NCBI GenBank assembly: GCA_016125405.1 | Contig: WGLW01000039.1 | Span: 1-49,709 of the forward strand | Length of the DNA stretch: 49,709 bases | Reading direction: 5' to 3' | From: Alphaproteobacteria bacterium | GTDB lineage: Bacteria; Pseudomonadota; Alphaproteobacteria; Caulobacterales; Hyphomonadaceae | Part shown: positions 1 through 8,463 of the stretch, one piece after another | How the letters are laid out: every line of letters starts with the position of its first letter | Numbering within the stretch: position 1 is the first letter of the stretch | Translations under genes and position numbers: made by a program | The notes under the pieces: generated by a model | Databases searched by the model: none | What the model was told of the DNA's origin: nothing | Seen by the model: the letters and a program-made list of their open reading frames with translations, nothing else

Positions 1-42
1 CGCATTACGAATGCGATGCTCTACCAGCTGAGCTAAGGCGGC
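1..42 (-). tRNA. tRNA-Thr (CGT), 3' part cut by the window edge
   Basis: The reverse strand reads as the 5' half of a tRNA: 7-base acceptor arm, D-stem GCTC/GAGC with an AGCTGGTA loop, then anticodon stem TCGCA/TGCG with loop TTCGTAA, which puts CGT at the anticodon (threonine, codon ACG). The T-arm and 3' acceptor lie left of base 1. The 5' end is placed at base 42 because the acceptor starts there. Confidence 0.9.
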
Positions 43-67
43 ATGGCGGATTGCGCCAACCGGCGGG

Positions 68-97
68 GCTATACCTTACGTTGGCGGGGCAAGGCAA
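68..97 (-). promoter_or_regulatory. Probable promoter of the tRNA-Thr gene
   Basis: On the reverse strand TTGCCT (bases 97-92) and TATAGC (73-68) are separated by 18 bases and end about 26 bases before the tRNA 5' end. The octamer GCCCCGCC flanks the -10 on both sides as a direct repeat. Fit to the sigma-70 consensus is moderate. Confidence 0.45.
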
Positions 98-128
98 GGT
101 GACCGGCCAGCGGCCGCCTTTGCGGCGC

Positions 129-1406
129 TTATCCTTCAGGACCGGTCGCTTCCGCCGTCAGCAGCTTGGCGTTGAGAACGTCGAGCCGCTCGTCAAGCTC
201 CGCGCGGCGCAGGGCCTGCAACCGCCAGTCATGGAAGGCGCCTGCCGTCGGGCCGGTGACGGCGTCGACGGCATCGACCGCGCCGCGCAGGTCACCGACA
301 TCCATCGCGCGCTGCGCCTCACGGATCATTCCCTCGGCCTCGGGACCCGCCCCCGGTCGCTCGAAGCGGACAACGCCCGAAACCGCCGACCGAAGCCAGT
401 TCCAGCCATCGTCCGATTGTCGCGCGGCGATCCAGTCGGCCTTGCGCGCGGAGCGGGCGAAACCCCGACGCAGGTCGCTTATCGTCGGGCCGCCACGCCG
501 GGCGATGTCCGCCAGCGCCGCTACGTCGGGATCCCGCGGCGAGAGCAGGGCAAGCGTCTTGTAGGCGTTGCGGAACGGCCGGCCGGAGCGCGCCGCCGTT
601 TCGATGGCCGAAACCGCGCGGATCTTCTGCGATTCCGCCACTGCGGCGACGGGCGTGCGTGCGCGGGTGTCGGCCGAAGGTCCGGCGTCGGATGTCCCCC
701 GCGCTGCGCCCGCATTCAGGAGGCCGGTTTCCAGCGCAGTCAGCGCCGCCTGCCGCTGGTTGAGCGATGCGGTAAGCTGAGTGTTGGCCTCTTCGAGTGA
801 AGCGATCTGCACAGACAGATCGTGGATCGCTTGCTGCATCTGGCGTGTTGTCTGCGGCGCTTCGGAGGCTTCGCGAACCTGGTCCTCCAGACGCGTCATG
901 CGGGCGAGCAGGGCGCCCAGCGGTGTCTGGCTGGCCGTGGCGCCCTCTACCGGCCGGCCGTCGCCGGTTCCGGCCAGGGCGGAAAGCTGACCGGAGATAG
1001 CCGCCAGCTCTGTCTTGATCGACTGGTCGTCCGCCTCGCGTTGGCCCAGGCGATCGGCCTGAGCCTCCAGACGCGTGCGAACTGCGGCGATATCGTTGGC
1101 GGATTGCTGCGCCCGGTCGGCGAGATCGGCCCCGCTGGCCGTCAGCGTGTCGAGTTCCTGGGCAAGCGTTCCCGTCGATGCGCCGCCGCCTGCGCTCGAG
1201 ACGGTGATGGCGCCCAGCGCACCGAGCACCGCCGCAGCGGCGGAGGCCACCAGAAGTTCCGGCAGCGTCACCGTATGGCTGCGCCGCGCCGGCCGGGCGC
1301 CGCGAGGCGATCTGGCGGCGCCAGTTCCGGCCTCCGCATCGGCCGCTGTTTCGAATTCGGCATCGATGGGCGGCGCATCGCCGCCTTCGGCCGGGTTGCC
1401 TGACAT
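129..1406 (-). CDS. Mitofilin (Mic60)-like inner-membrane protein, HemD/HemC neighbour
   Basis: 425 aa. A short acidic/Arg-rich N-terminus is followed by one transmembrane segment (about residues 50-70), a long Ala/Gln/Glu-rich region with coiled-coil character (about 80-250), and a helical C-terminal domain with a WNWLRSAVSGVVRFERP stretch and a following Asp/Ala-rich helix pair that looks like the mitofilin signature. Alphaproteobacterial Mic60 homologues (COG4223) have this architecture and sit beside hemD and hemC, as here. By family knowledge such proteins shape intracytoplasmic membrane or bind outer-membrane partners; a role in this organism is inference. It lies 72 bases after hemD on the same strand and probably belongs to the hemCD transcript. 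Confidence 0.8.
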   Translation of the reverse strand: MSGNPAEGGDAPPIDAEFETAADAEAGTGAARSPRGARPARRSHTVTLPELLVASAAAAVLGALGAITVSSAGGGASTGTLAQELDTLTASGADLADRAQQSANDIAAVRTRLEAQADRLGQREADDQSIKTELAAISGQLSALAGTGDGRPVEGATASQTPLGALLARMTRLEDQVREASEAPQTTRQMQQAIHDLSVQIASLEEANTQLTASLNQRQAALTALETGLLNAGAARGTSDAGPSADTRARTPVAAVAESQKIRAVSAIETAARSGRPFRNAYKTLALLSPRDPDVAALADIARRGGPTISDLRRGFARSARKADWIAARQSDDGWNWLRSAVSGVVRFERPGAGPEAEGMIREAQRAMDVGDLRGAVDAVDAVTGPTAGAFHDWRLQALRRAELDERLDVLNAKLLTAEATGPEG

Positions 1407-1478
1407 GATCGCCCGCCTCCCTCGCCCAACAGTGGAGCCTTCGACCCCCGTCAGCCTACGGTCGCAAGCGTCTGGTCC

Positions 1479-2183
1479 TCAAGTCTTCGGAAGGAGTCTC
1501 GCGAGCGCCGCTAACAGGGAAGTCTCATCTGGCGAATATGCCATCTCAACACGATTCGCCCATGTCATCAGCGGTTCGGCCGCCTGCCGGGAAATGGCCG
1601 CGATTTTCAGTCCCGGCGGCGCCGGTGAGGCGGCCAGCAGCCCGGCGAGGATCTGTCCGGCGCGCGGGGAGTGTACGAGAACAGCCTCGAAGGCTGTTTC
1701 GCCGCCGAGACAGGCCGCAAGGGCCGGGCCAGCGTTGGTGACCGGGCGGGCGCGGTAAAGGGCGCGGAAGTCCGCTTTCAGGCCAGCTGATCGCAATGTC
1801 ATTGCGAGGTCGCCCCGGCTCTGTTCGTTGCCGGCGTGGAGAAGGCGTGCGCCAGGCGCCAGCCGGCTCTCGATCAGCGCGGCGAGAGCGGCCACGTCGC
1901 CGTCGGCGGATGTGACCTCGACAAAACCCGCCGCCAGCGCCGCTTCGGCGGTGCGGCGGCCGACGCAATAGACTGGGGCGTCCCGCCGCGCCGAATGGTC
2001 TGCAAACGCACGCACGCCGTTTGCGCTCGTGAATGCCAGGGCGTCGAAGCCAGGCAGGTCCGCGCGAACGGTCTCAAGCGTGAAGAGCGGTTCGATGATC
2101 GGCGCGTAGCCCGCCTCCGCCAGGCGCCGCGCGGTTGCTGACGCGCCAGGTTCGGCGCGGGTGACCAGCACCCGGGCGCTCAT
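1479..2183 (-). CDS. hemD: Uroporphyrinogen-III synthase
   Basis: 234 aa, usual length. It closes hydroxymethylbilane to uroporphyrinogen III in the cytoplasm. The N-terminus [14 protein letters not shown] and the segment DALAFTSANGVRAFAD are typical of the two-lobed HemD fold; sequence conservation in this family is low, so context matters. The start codon overlaps the hemC stop in an ATGA arrangement, indicating translational coupling to the enzyme that supplies its unstable substrate. Confidence 0.92.
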   Translation of the reverse strand: MSARVLVTRAEPGASATARRLAEAGYAPIIEPLFTLETVRADLPGFDALAFTSANGVRAFADHSARRDAPVYCVGRRTAEAALAAGFVEVTSADGDVAALAALIESRLAPGARLLHAGNEQSRGDLAMTLRSAGLKADFRALYRARPVTNAGPALAACLGGETAFEAVLVHSPRAGQILAGLLAASPAPPGLKIAAISRQAAEPLMTWANRVEMAYSPDETSLLAALARLLPKT

Positions 2184-3145
2184 CCCGGATCAGCGGCGCG
2201 GTGCGAGGCCACATCCTCGGCGAGGAACAGGCCAAGCTCGTTCGCGTCCCGTTCGCTGGGCGCTCGCTCCAGTGCGCCTTCCGCCCGCCAGCGCTTGTCG
2301 CCATTGTCGCTCAGCACTTCGCCGGACATTGCCGCGCCAGCTGCTGTGAGACGGAAGTGCGCCGCGATCGGCGTGCGGCACGAACCATCCAGCCGGCGCA
2401 GGAAGGCCCGCTCGGCGACGGCGGCGAGACGCGCAGCGTGATCGTCGGTCGCGGCGCAGGCCGCGACCAGCCAATCCGGCGCCTTGGCGTTCAGCGTGAC
2501 CCCGATGATGCCTTGCCCCGCCGCCGGCAGCATGTCCTCGACCGGAATGATGCCGCCGACATGATCTGTTACGCCAAGGCGATGCAGGCCAGCAGACGCG
2601 AGGATCGTGGCTTGCGCCTCGCCTTCGGCCAGTTTGCGCAGCCGCGTCTGCACATTGCCGCGAAAGTTCACGACCTTGATGTCCGGCCGCAAAGCCAGCA
2701 GTTGCGAGCGACGCCGCAGGCTAGAGGAGCCGACAACGGCGCCGTGCGGCAGTCCTGCGATGGATGTCCAGGGTCCGATCAGGCAGTCGCGCGGGTCCTC
2801 GCGCGGCAGATAGGCTGCAAGGAACAGGTGTCGCGGAAGGCGCGCCGTCATGTCCTTGAGCGAGTGAACGGCGATGTCGATGTCGCCGTCCTTTTGCGCC
2901 CGGTCGAGCTCCTTGGTGAACAGCCCCTTGCCGCCGGCGTCCTGAAGCGGCCGATCGAGGATCTTGTCCCCCGTGGTCGTGAAGGAGTGGAGCGTATAGG
3001 CGACCGCGCCGCCGGACATGCGCACAAGGCGGTCGCCGAATATGTGAGCCTGCGCCACGGCCAGCGGCGAACCGCGCGCGCCTATGCGCACCGTTCGGGC
3101 TGGGCGAACGGGCTTTTTCCGGGCGGCTCGCTTCACCTGCTCCAT
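2180..3145 (-). CDS. hemC: Porphobilinogen deaminase (hydroxymethylbilane synthase)
   Basis: 321 aa from the ATG at 3145, which has a GGAG about 10 bases upstream; an in-frame ATG at 3217 would add 24 residues and overlap the tsaD start, so it is less likely. The protein polymerises four porphobilinogens. Visible landmarks: [12 protein letters not shown] near residue 21, VHSLKD at 93-98, [12 protein letters not shown] at 139-150, [10 protein letters not shown] at 160-169, and the cofactor-binding cysteine in LDGSCRTP at residue 256. It is divergent from tsaD and directly coupled to hemD. Confidence 0.96.
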   Translation of the reverse strand: MEQVKRAARKKPVRPARTVRIGARGSPLAVAQAHIFGDRLVRMSGGAVAYTLHSFTTTGDKILDRPLQDAGGKGLFTKELDRAQKDGDIDIAVHSLKDMTARLPRHLFLAAYLPREDPRDCLIGPWTSIAGLPHGAVVGSSSLRRRSQLLALRPDIKVVNFRGNVQTRLRKLAEGEAQATILASAGLHRLGVTDHVGGIIPVEDMLPAAGQGIIGVTLNAKAPDWLVAACAATDDHAARLAAVAERAFLRRLDGSCRTPIAAHFRLTAAGAAMSGEVLSDNGDKRWRAEGALERAPSERDANELGLFLAEDVASHRAADPG

Positions 3146-3228
3146 GCGGTGCGGCTCCGTGGGGTCCAGGGCTAGGCGCCAGAGCAACCTTGGCCGCCCG
3201 GCGCGAGCGGCGTACAAGCGCCGCCGCC

Positions 3229-4320
3229 ATGATGCAAGCCGCCGTCACCGTGCTCGGGATCGAGACGTCCTGCGATGAAACCGCCGCGGCGGTCTTGCGT
3301 CTGGACGGGCAGGGCGTCCGGATTCTCTCCGACCACGTCGCCAGCCAGACAGACGAGCACGCGGCTTACGGCGGCGTGGTGCCCGAAATCGCGGCGCGGG
3401 CGCATGTCGAGCGAATCGACTCTCTTGTCCGGCTGGCAATGCGCGACGCCGGAGAGACATGGGGCGGCCTTAGCGGCGTGGCGGCGACCGCGGGCCCCGG
3501 GCTCATTGGCGGTGTTATGGTGGGGGTGATGACAGCCAAGGCGATCGCCATGGCGGCAGGGATTCCCCTCATTGCGGTTAACCACCTCGAAGGCCACGCC
3601 CTGTCGGCGCGCCTCGGGGGACAGCCGTCCTTTCCTTACCTTCTCCTGCTGGTGTCTGGCGGTCATTGTCAGTTCATCGCGGTGGAGGGCCTCGGAAAGT
3701 ATCGCCGGTTGGGCAGCACGATCGACGACGCGGCGGGTGAAGCTTTCGACAAGACGGCCAAGCTTCTGGGCCTCCCGGCGCCTGGAGGGCCTGCCGTTGA
3801 AGCTGAAGCGCAACAGGGCGATCCCTCAGCCGTGAAGCTGCCCCGGCCACTGCTCGATCGCCCCGGCCTCGACATGTCGTTCTCGGGTCTCAAGACGGCC
3901 GTCCGGCGGGCGGCGGAGGAAGCGCCGCTGACGCCCGGACGCAGGGCCGACATCTGCGCCGGGTTCCAGGCAGCGGTCGCGGATATCCTTTCGGTCAAGT
4001 CCGCACGCGCTATGGAGATGTTCGCAGCCGGCCGGGAGGGTCCCCTGTCGTTCGTCGTCGCGGGCGGGGTCGCGGCCAACAGGCAGCTGCGCAGCCAGCT
4101 CGAGGCGACGGCGCGCCGGTACAATTTCACTTTTCACTGCCCGCCGCTGCGCTGGTGCACCGACAACGCCGCCATGATCGCGCTGGCCGGGGCTGAACGT
4201 CTGCAGGCAGGTCTGGTCGACAGCCTTGATGTCGGCGCCCGGGCCCGCTGGCCTCTGGATGAGCGAGCCGCCGCAGAGGCGCCTGCCTATGGCGGCGGTC
4301 GCAAGGGCGCCAAGGCCTAA
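3229..4320 (+). CDS. tsaD: tRNA N6-adenosine threonylcarbamoyltransferase
   Basis: 363 aa from ATG 3229 (a second ATG follows at 3232; an upstream TTG at 3190 is less likely). It transfers the threonylcarbamoyl group to A37 of ANN-decoding tRNAs. Landmarks: [15 protein letters not shown] at the N-terminus, the metal-binding NHLEGH with His119 and His123, VSGGHCQF, the ATPase loop [25 protein letters not shown] and the late metal-site segment [10 protein letters not shown]. Divergent hemC/tsaD organisation is common in alphaproteobacteria. Confidence 0.97.
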   Translation: MMQAAVTVLGIETSCDETAAAVLRLDGQGVRILSDHVASQTDEHAAYGGVVPEIAARAHVERIDSLVRLAMRDAGETWGGLSGVAATAGPGLIGGVMVGVMTAKAIAMAAGIPLIAVNHLEGHALSARLGGQPSFPYLLLLVSGGHCQFIAVEGLGKYRRLGSTIDDAAGEAFDKTAKLLGLPAPGGPAVEAEAQQGDPSAVKLPRPLLDRPGLDMSFSGLKTAVRRAAEEAPLTPGRRADICAGFQAAVADILSVKSARAMEMFAAGREGPLSFVVAGGVAANRQLRSQLEATARRYNFTFHCPPLRWCTDNAAMIALAGAERLQAGLVDSLDVGARARWPLDERAAAEAPAYGGGRKGAKA

Positions 4321-4338
4321 GTTCGCAATGGACGCGGT

Positions 4339-5073
4339 TCAGCGCCGGCGGTCCGGCAGGGCGATTTTCACGGAATAGGCGCCGGCAAGGTCGCCCTCGG
4401 CATATCCGGTTCCCTCGTCATCGGGATAGTCCTGTCCCAGTCGCGTCAGGATGGCGTCGCTGATCGCCTCGCCGTGGCAGGTCATGCACGCCTCGCTCAT
4501 CACGATCGGCCGCATCCAGCGGAACCACCGCCGTCCCCCCTCGGTGACCACTTCCGAAACATCAAGCGTGTTCTCATCCATGCCCGCGTCCAGCCAGTAC
4601 TGGAACCCTTCCAACTGGCGCAGCTCCCAGTCATCGGCGGCGTTGGCTCGATTTCGGACCCGGTCCGCCGTGCGCTTGAAGAAAAAACCGGCCTCTGGCC
4701 TGGATGCAGCAGAGGGCGCAGCAGGCGTGTCCGGCGCTTCCGGGTCGCGTGGCGGATCGGGCAGGGCGGCGACCAGTCCAAGCTTCGCAGCCGCCTTCCG
4801 GGCGGCGTCCAGCGTCAGCTCGCGCACCGTGTCACGATAGGCGGTATAGACGGCCATGGGGTCGTCTCCCCGGTCGAGACGCGCCAGCACTTGTGTCCGC
4901 AATTGTCCCTCAAGCATGAGGGCCGCCTGCCGCGCCGCTCGGATATCCGCCGGGTCGGGCTTTTCCGGTTTCGGCGAGCAGGCAGCCGCGAGACACGACG
5001 CCAGGAAGAACATCCCGGCGGCGGTCGGCACGCGCGCGCTCCGCTTGCCTGATGCGTTGGCCATCACCGTCAT
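4339..5073 (-). CDS. Tll0287-like (DUF3365) heme lipoprotein
   Basis: About 244 aa from ATG 5073 (ATG 5064 and GTG 5085 are alternatives). The N-terminus is a lipoprotein signal with lipobox LAAAC. The C-terminal half matches the Tll0287/DUF3365 fold: FFFKRTADRVRNRAN, then FQYWLDAG, WFRWMRPI and a c-type heme site CMTCH. Members of the family are heme- or redox-binding periplasmic sensor-like domains; here it is a stand-alone lipoprotein without a kinase. The middle (about residues 105-130) is a Pro/Ala-rich linker insertion. Convergent with tsaD with only 18 bases between the stops. Confidence 0.8.
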   Translation of the reverse strand: MTVMANASGKRSARVPTAAGMFFLASCLAAACSPKPEKPDPADIRAARQAALMLEGQLRTQVLARLDRGDDPMAVYTAYRDTVRELTLDAARKAAAKLGLVAALPDPPRDPEAPDTPAAPSAASRPEAGFFFKRTADRVRNRANAADDWELRQLEGFQYWLDAGMDENTLDVSEVVTEGGRRWFRWMRPIVMSEACMTCHGEAISDAILTRLGQDYPDDEGTGYAEGDLAGAYSVKIALPDRRR

Positions 5074-5216
5074 CCCGCCCCGCACAGCCCGCCATGTGGT
5101 CTTCGCCAGCCTAGGACGTCCGACGCGCCGGGCGCCAGACGTCTGGAACCGTGCGGCGCGCCAGCCGTTTCGCCGGTGCCTCCCGCTCTCGCCCGCCGCA
5201 ACAGGGATCAGACCAG

Positions 5217-5660
5217 ATGACGGACCAAACCCTCCCGCCCGCTCAGGAGTTCGCCATGGATCGGCGTCGCCTTCTGTTCATTGCGGCAGGACTTGGTGTG
5301 GCGCTCATGGGAGTCGCCGCTCTCGCATTTTTCACTGCTTCGCATCCCCGCCCGGACACGTTGATGTCGGGTCTGCGGGTCGCTGGCCTGTCCGGCTACG
5401 ATGTGCGGGACACCAGCGACAGGGATGTTGGACACGTCATTGCCGTCGAGACCGATCGCCATGGCCGCACACGCTACATCCGCGCCGCTCTCAATGGCGG
5501 CGAGAAGGTGCGCATCGCCGCCTTTCGCGCTCGCCTGGACCGATCGGCGGAGACCATAAATCTTACCGTCCCGGTCGCCGCCGTCGTGACGGATCCGGGC
5601 GCCGTGGTCGAAAGCGGGCCGTCCGTCGACGTTGCAGACGCCGGCGGTCCGGCGAGCTGA
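5217..5660 (+). CDS. Single-pass membrane protein with a small beta-rich domain
   Basis: 147 aa from ATG 5217 (ATG 5256 is also possible). A TM helix spans about residues 19-41. The periplasmic part contains GYDVRDTSDRDVGHVIAVET and IRAALNGGEKVRIA, which resembles a PRC-barrel-like repeat (property-of-protein then link to a set value), but this is weak. No enzyme motif is visible. The gene stands alone between divergent and convergent neighbours, and ends 12 bases from the opposing inhibitor gene. Confidence 0.6.
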   Translation: MTDQTLPPAQEFAMDRRRLLFIAAGLGVALMGVAALAFFTASHPRPDTLMSGLRVAGLSGYDVRDTSDRDVGHVIAVETDRHGRTRYIRAALNGGEKVRIAAFRARLDRSAETINLTVPVAAVVTDPGAVVESGPSVDVADAGGPAS

Positions 5661-5672
5661 CATCCTCACGTA

Positions 5673-6404
5673 TCATTTGACGGACAGGTTCACCGAGAAG
5701 GTCGGGGCGTCCGGCTCGCGGGTTTTCTCCCAGGGCCGCCGCATGGCGAGCGCTAGCTTGCCTGAGCCCGGCTTCAAGGCCTCCACCACAAGCACCTCCC
5801 AGTGGTTGCCGCCCGTATAACCGGGCAGCTTCTGGTCGGACACGGTCGGCCCGCTCGGGCCTTCGGTGATTTTGACGAAATCCGGCGCCTTGTCCGCCGA
5901 CCAGACATAACCGGCCGTCGGCACGCCAACGAGCGAGATCGCAATCTTCTCGCCGACAGTCATCGTGATCGATTTGCCCTGGTCCTCGGCTGTGAACGTG
6001 CGGCTGACGCCAGGCGCCTTGGGCGCAGGAAGGCTCTTCGAGACATGGTGGCAGGCTAGCGGTGCATCCGGGGCATGGGCGAACGCAACCTCCGAACCGC
6101 CGCCCATGCCGAGGGTGATAGTGCCGTCGCTGTACGACTGGACATCCGAGGTCTTGTCCAGCGGCAGCGTCGCTGCCGGGTTGTCACCCAGTTGAACGAT
6201 GGCGCTGCCATCCCGCGACTCGAGATCGACGCGCAATTGCTCGCCGTCCTCGCATTTGAACACCAAGGCGTTGGCCAGAGGATCCGGCTTCTCCTGTGGG
6301 GCCGGACGGGTCGCGCCGCCGGCGCTTTTGGGCGGGTCCTGCGCGCCGCCGCACGCGGAGGCGGCAAGGCAAAGGATCACGACGCCGATTGTCCTGAAAT
6401 TCAT
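5673..6404 (-). CDS. Lipoprotein fusing MliC-like lysozyme inhibitor and chagasin (I42) protease inhibitor
   Basis: 243 aa from ATG 6404, chosen because it starts a clean lipoprotein signal (lipobox ASAC, Cys18); longer reading upstream has no signal. Residues about 46-120 look like MliC: FKCEDGEQLRVDL, a DVQSYSDGTITLGMGGGSEV core and a closing cysteine, so Cys51 and Cys118 could form the family disulfide. Residues about 137-243 match chagasin-type cysteine-protease inhibitors with all three loops: VPTAGYVW (161-168), GYTGGNHWEV (195-204) and RRPWE (222-226). It would sit on a membrane facing the periplasm or outside and block lysozyme and papain-like proteases. Confidence 0.8.
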   Translation of the reverse strand: MNFRTIGVVILCLAASACGGAQDPPKSAGGATRPAPQEKPDPLANALVFKCEDGEQLRVDLESRDGSAIVQLGDNPAATLPLDKTSDVQSYSDGTITLGMGGGSEVAFAHAPDAPLACHHVSKSLPAPKAPGVSRTFTAEDQGKSITMTVGEKIAISLVGVPTAGYVWSADKAPDFVKITEGPSGPTVSDQKLPGYTGGNHWEVLVVEALKPGSGKLALAMRRPWEKTREPDAPTFSVNLSVK

Positions 6405-6565
6405 GGGTGACCAACTCGCTGCACGGGAGACGTCGCCAATCCGGCGGCGACACTCGATCTCGCCGGGCGCGCTGGCAATCCCCCGCGCGCGAAGCCATCG
6501 TTGGGGCATGATGACCGCCCGGGCCGAATCCCCCTAAGAGGCGAGCCTCTCTGAGGGACTGGTCC

Positions 6566-6985
6566 ATGCCCGATCTCGATCCGCTCTTTCACGCTGCCGC
6601 CGCCTTTTTTGCCGGCGGGGCCGCCGCCTCGGGATGGACCGCGGCGGTCATCGTCGCCAACACCTCGTTCGACGGGCTGGACCATGGCCGCGCCGACCGT
6701 CACCTCCGCAAGGTGCTGGTGGCCGCCGCAGGCTTCCAGGCGGCCTTGCTGGGCATCGCCGCCGGATTCGCCGTCATGTCGGGCGCGACGGCCGCTTTCA
6801 TCACGTCCGGCGTGGCTGCGCTTGGGTTCCTGTCCAACATCTGGACGCTCGCTCCACGGCGGGACAAGGCCGCCCCCGGCGCGCGGCGGCGCACCTCGAC
6901 AGGCCGTATCGTGGCGGTGGCCCTGACGCTCATGGTCACCCTGCTGTCCGCCGCCGCAGGCGCGCTCGCAGTTTTTGGCGTCTGA
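6566..6985 (+). CDS. Small multi-pass membrane protein, unknown function
   Basis: 139 aa with about four hydrophobic segments (roughly 8-30, 46-69, 72-92 and 112-138) and a short basic loop APRRDKAAPGARRR before the last helix. I recognise no family. It starts at ATG 6566, 161 bases from the divergent inhibitor gene, and its stop is 20 bases from the convergent cysteine-rich lipoprotein gene. Confidence 0.55.
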   Translation: MPDLDPLFHAAAAFFAGGAAASGWTAAVIVANTSFDGLDHGRADRHLRKVLVAAAGFQAALLGIAAGFAVMSGATAAFITSGVAALGFLSNIWTLAPRRDKAAPGARRRTSTGRIVAVALTLMVTLLSAAAGALAVFGV

Positions 6986-7005
6986 GCCGGCGGCGGCGCC
7001 CAGCC

Positions 7006-7341
7006 TCAGGCGCTGGTCAGGCAACTGGTCGCGGCAGTCTGCAGGGCGGTGCTGATCGCCGGCACGCTTCGAACATTGTTCGGCAGCCAGTCCGCTCCGG
7101 CGTACTCGCGATTGTCATAGGCGCCCTTGGCCAGTTCGGTGAACTGGTCGGGCGTGAGCGCCTTCTCGATCGTGGCGACATAGCAGTCGCATCTCTGCTG
7201 CACGCCGCCCATGCGCTGCATGCATGCCTGGGCGAGATCGTCTCTCCCCGGGGTCCTGGCGGCGCTGCATCCTGAAGTGGGGATGGCTGCAAGCATGGCC
7301 GCTGACACGAGGGACGCAGCTAACGAAACTTGACGCTTCAT
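7006..7341 (-). CDS. Small secreted Cys-rich protein, possible lipoprotein
   Basis: 111 aa from ATG 7341, with an AAGGGA Shine-Dalgarno 8-9 bases upstream; ATG 7347 is an alternative two codons longer. The signal region MKRQVSLAASLVSAAMLAA ends near TSGC, an imperfect lipobox. The mature part has CMQRMGGVQQRCDCYVATIEKAL and a C-terminal Cys, similar in style to small alphaproteobacterial periplasmic proteins of unknown function that carry a CxC motif and an FTELAKG-like helix. A much longer open frame continues upstream through the protease gene but is antisense to it and is not used. Confidence 0.6.
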   Translation of the reverse strand: MKRQVSLAASLVSAAMLAAIPTSGCSAARTPGRDDLAQACMQRMGGVQQRCDCYVATIEKALTPDQFTELAKGAYDNREYAGADWLPNNVRSVPAISTALQTAATSCLTSA

Positions 7342-7476
7342 CGACATTCCCTTTCCGCCGGTCTTGACCTCTCCGGCAGGAAAATCTGGCGATGCGCCGG
7401 TGCGTGTGTCAAACCCTGAATCGCCCGTGGTTACAGGAAATTTTGGGCTTCCCTGACGGCACGCCCATCGACGTTG

Positions 7477-7495
7477 CGGAATTCCGTATACGGAA
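7477..7495. promoter_or_regulatory. Palindromic operator candidate TTCCGTATACGGAA
   Basis: A perfect 14-base palindrome (7482-7495) overlaps a second perfect palindrome CGGAATTCCG (7477-7486), so the half-site CGGAA/TTCCG appears three times. It lies 123 bases before the trypsin-like protease start and 136 bases before the divergent gene at 7341. The binding protein is unknown. Confidence 0.4.
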
Positions 7496-7617
7496 ATTAT
7501 CGAGGCGATTTCCTGATCGGCGAGAAGCTGCAAACCCGATTCACGGCACATCGGGCCTTGTGACCTCGGGGCAGGGCCCGAATATATGACGGACCAAGGA
7601 ATGCGAGGTGGTCGGGC

Positions 7618-8463
7618 ATGAGGGTCCCGGACTGGGTGGTCTATACCGTGGTCCTCGTCGCCGTCGTCGCCACACTGTTCGTGCGCGGCGGCGCTGACTC
7701 GCCAGAGACGCCCGCCAATCCTTTCGCGCGGATCGCGCCCGCCCCCCGGTTGCCGGCTGGTCCGCTTCTGCCGGCCCCGGATCCGTTCGACGAGGAAGTT
7801 CTGGTCCAGATCGGCGAGGCCGAGAATGGCATCGGAACGGCGTTCGCCATCAACAAGTCGGGTGTCTGGCTGACCGCGCGCCATGTCGTCGACGGCTGCG
7901 CCAATGTCGGACTGCTGGTAGGCGATGGCCGCGTCGCCCGGGTCGACAAGGTCGATATCTCGAAGACCTCCGACCTCGCGCTGCTCTACACAGACCGCGC
8001 CCCGCGCGCGCTCACGCTGGACCTCGACCGCAAGCTCAGAATCGGCGAAGTCGGGTACCATGTCGGCTTTCCGCAAGGCAATTCGGGCGAGGCGTCCTCG
8101 CAGCTTCTGGCGCGGTCGCGCCTGGTCACGCACGGCCGCTACGCGCTTGATGAACCTGTCCTCTCCTGGTCCGAGACCGGACGCTCGGAGGGCGTCGACG
8201 GCACGCTTGCCGGCATGAGCGGCGGTCCGGTCTTCGACGAGAACGGCGCCGTGATTGGCGTCACCGTCGCGGAAAGCGCGCGGCGCGGGCGGATCTATAC
8301 CGAGGCGCCGGACGCCATTCGTGATTTTCTCGAAGACCGTGGTCTGGTTGCACCGGGCGGCGAGGCGCGCCCGCTGGCGGCCGAGACCTACACGCGCGAG
8401 TCAGACCGGCTTCGGCGCGAACTGGCGGTGGTGGAAGTTATCTGCAGGGTGGACAGGCGATGA
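7618..8463 (+). CDS. Membrane-anchored trypsin-like serine protease
   Basis: 281 aa. One N-terminal TM helix (about 7-22) anchors a periplasmic chymotrypsin-fold domain. The catalytic triad is readable: His89 in WLTARHVVDGC, Asp119 in KTSDLALL and Ser201 in GMSGGPVFD. No PDZ domain follows, unlike DegP. A Pro-rich linker (about 38-55) separates the helix from the protease. The last codon and stop overlap the pyrF start (ATGA), so the two genes are co-translated although their functions do not seem related. Confidence 0.85.
   Translation: MRVPDWVVYTVVLVAVVATLFVRGGADSPETPANPFARIAPAPRLPAGPLLPAPDPFDEEVLVQIGEAENGIGTAFAINKSGVWLTARHVVDGCANVGLLVGDGRVARVDKVDISKTSDLALLYTDRAPRALTLDLDRKLRIGEVGYHVGFPQGNSGEASSQLLARSRLVTHGRYALDEPVLSWSETGRSEGVDGTLAGMSGGPVFDENGAVIGVTVAESARRGRIYTEAPDAIRDFLEDRGLVAPGGEARPLAAETYTRESDRLRRELAVVEVICRVDRR

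Noticed and set aside
7006-8133. Long minus-strand reading frame through the trypsin-like protease gene
   Set aside because: Only the last 111 codons have a signal sequence and RBS; the rest is antisense to a gene with a clear catalytic triad.
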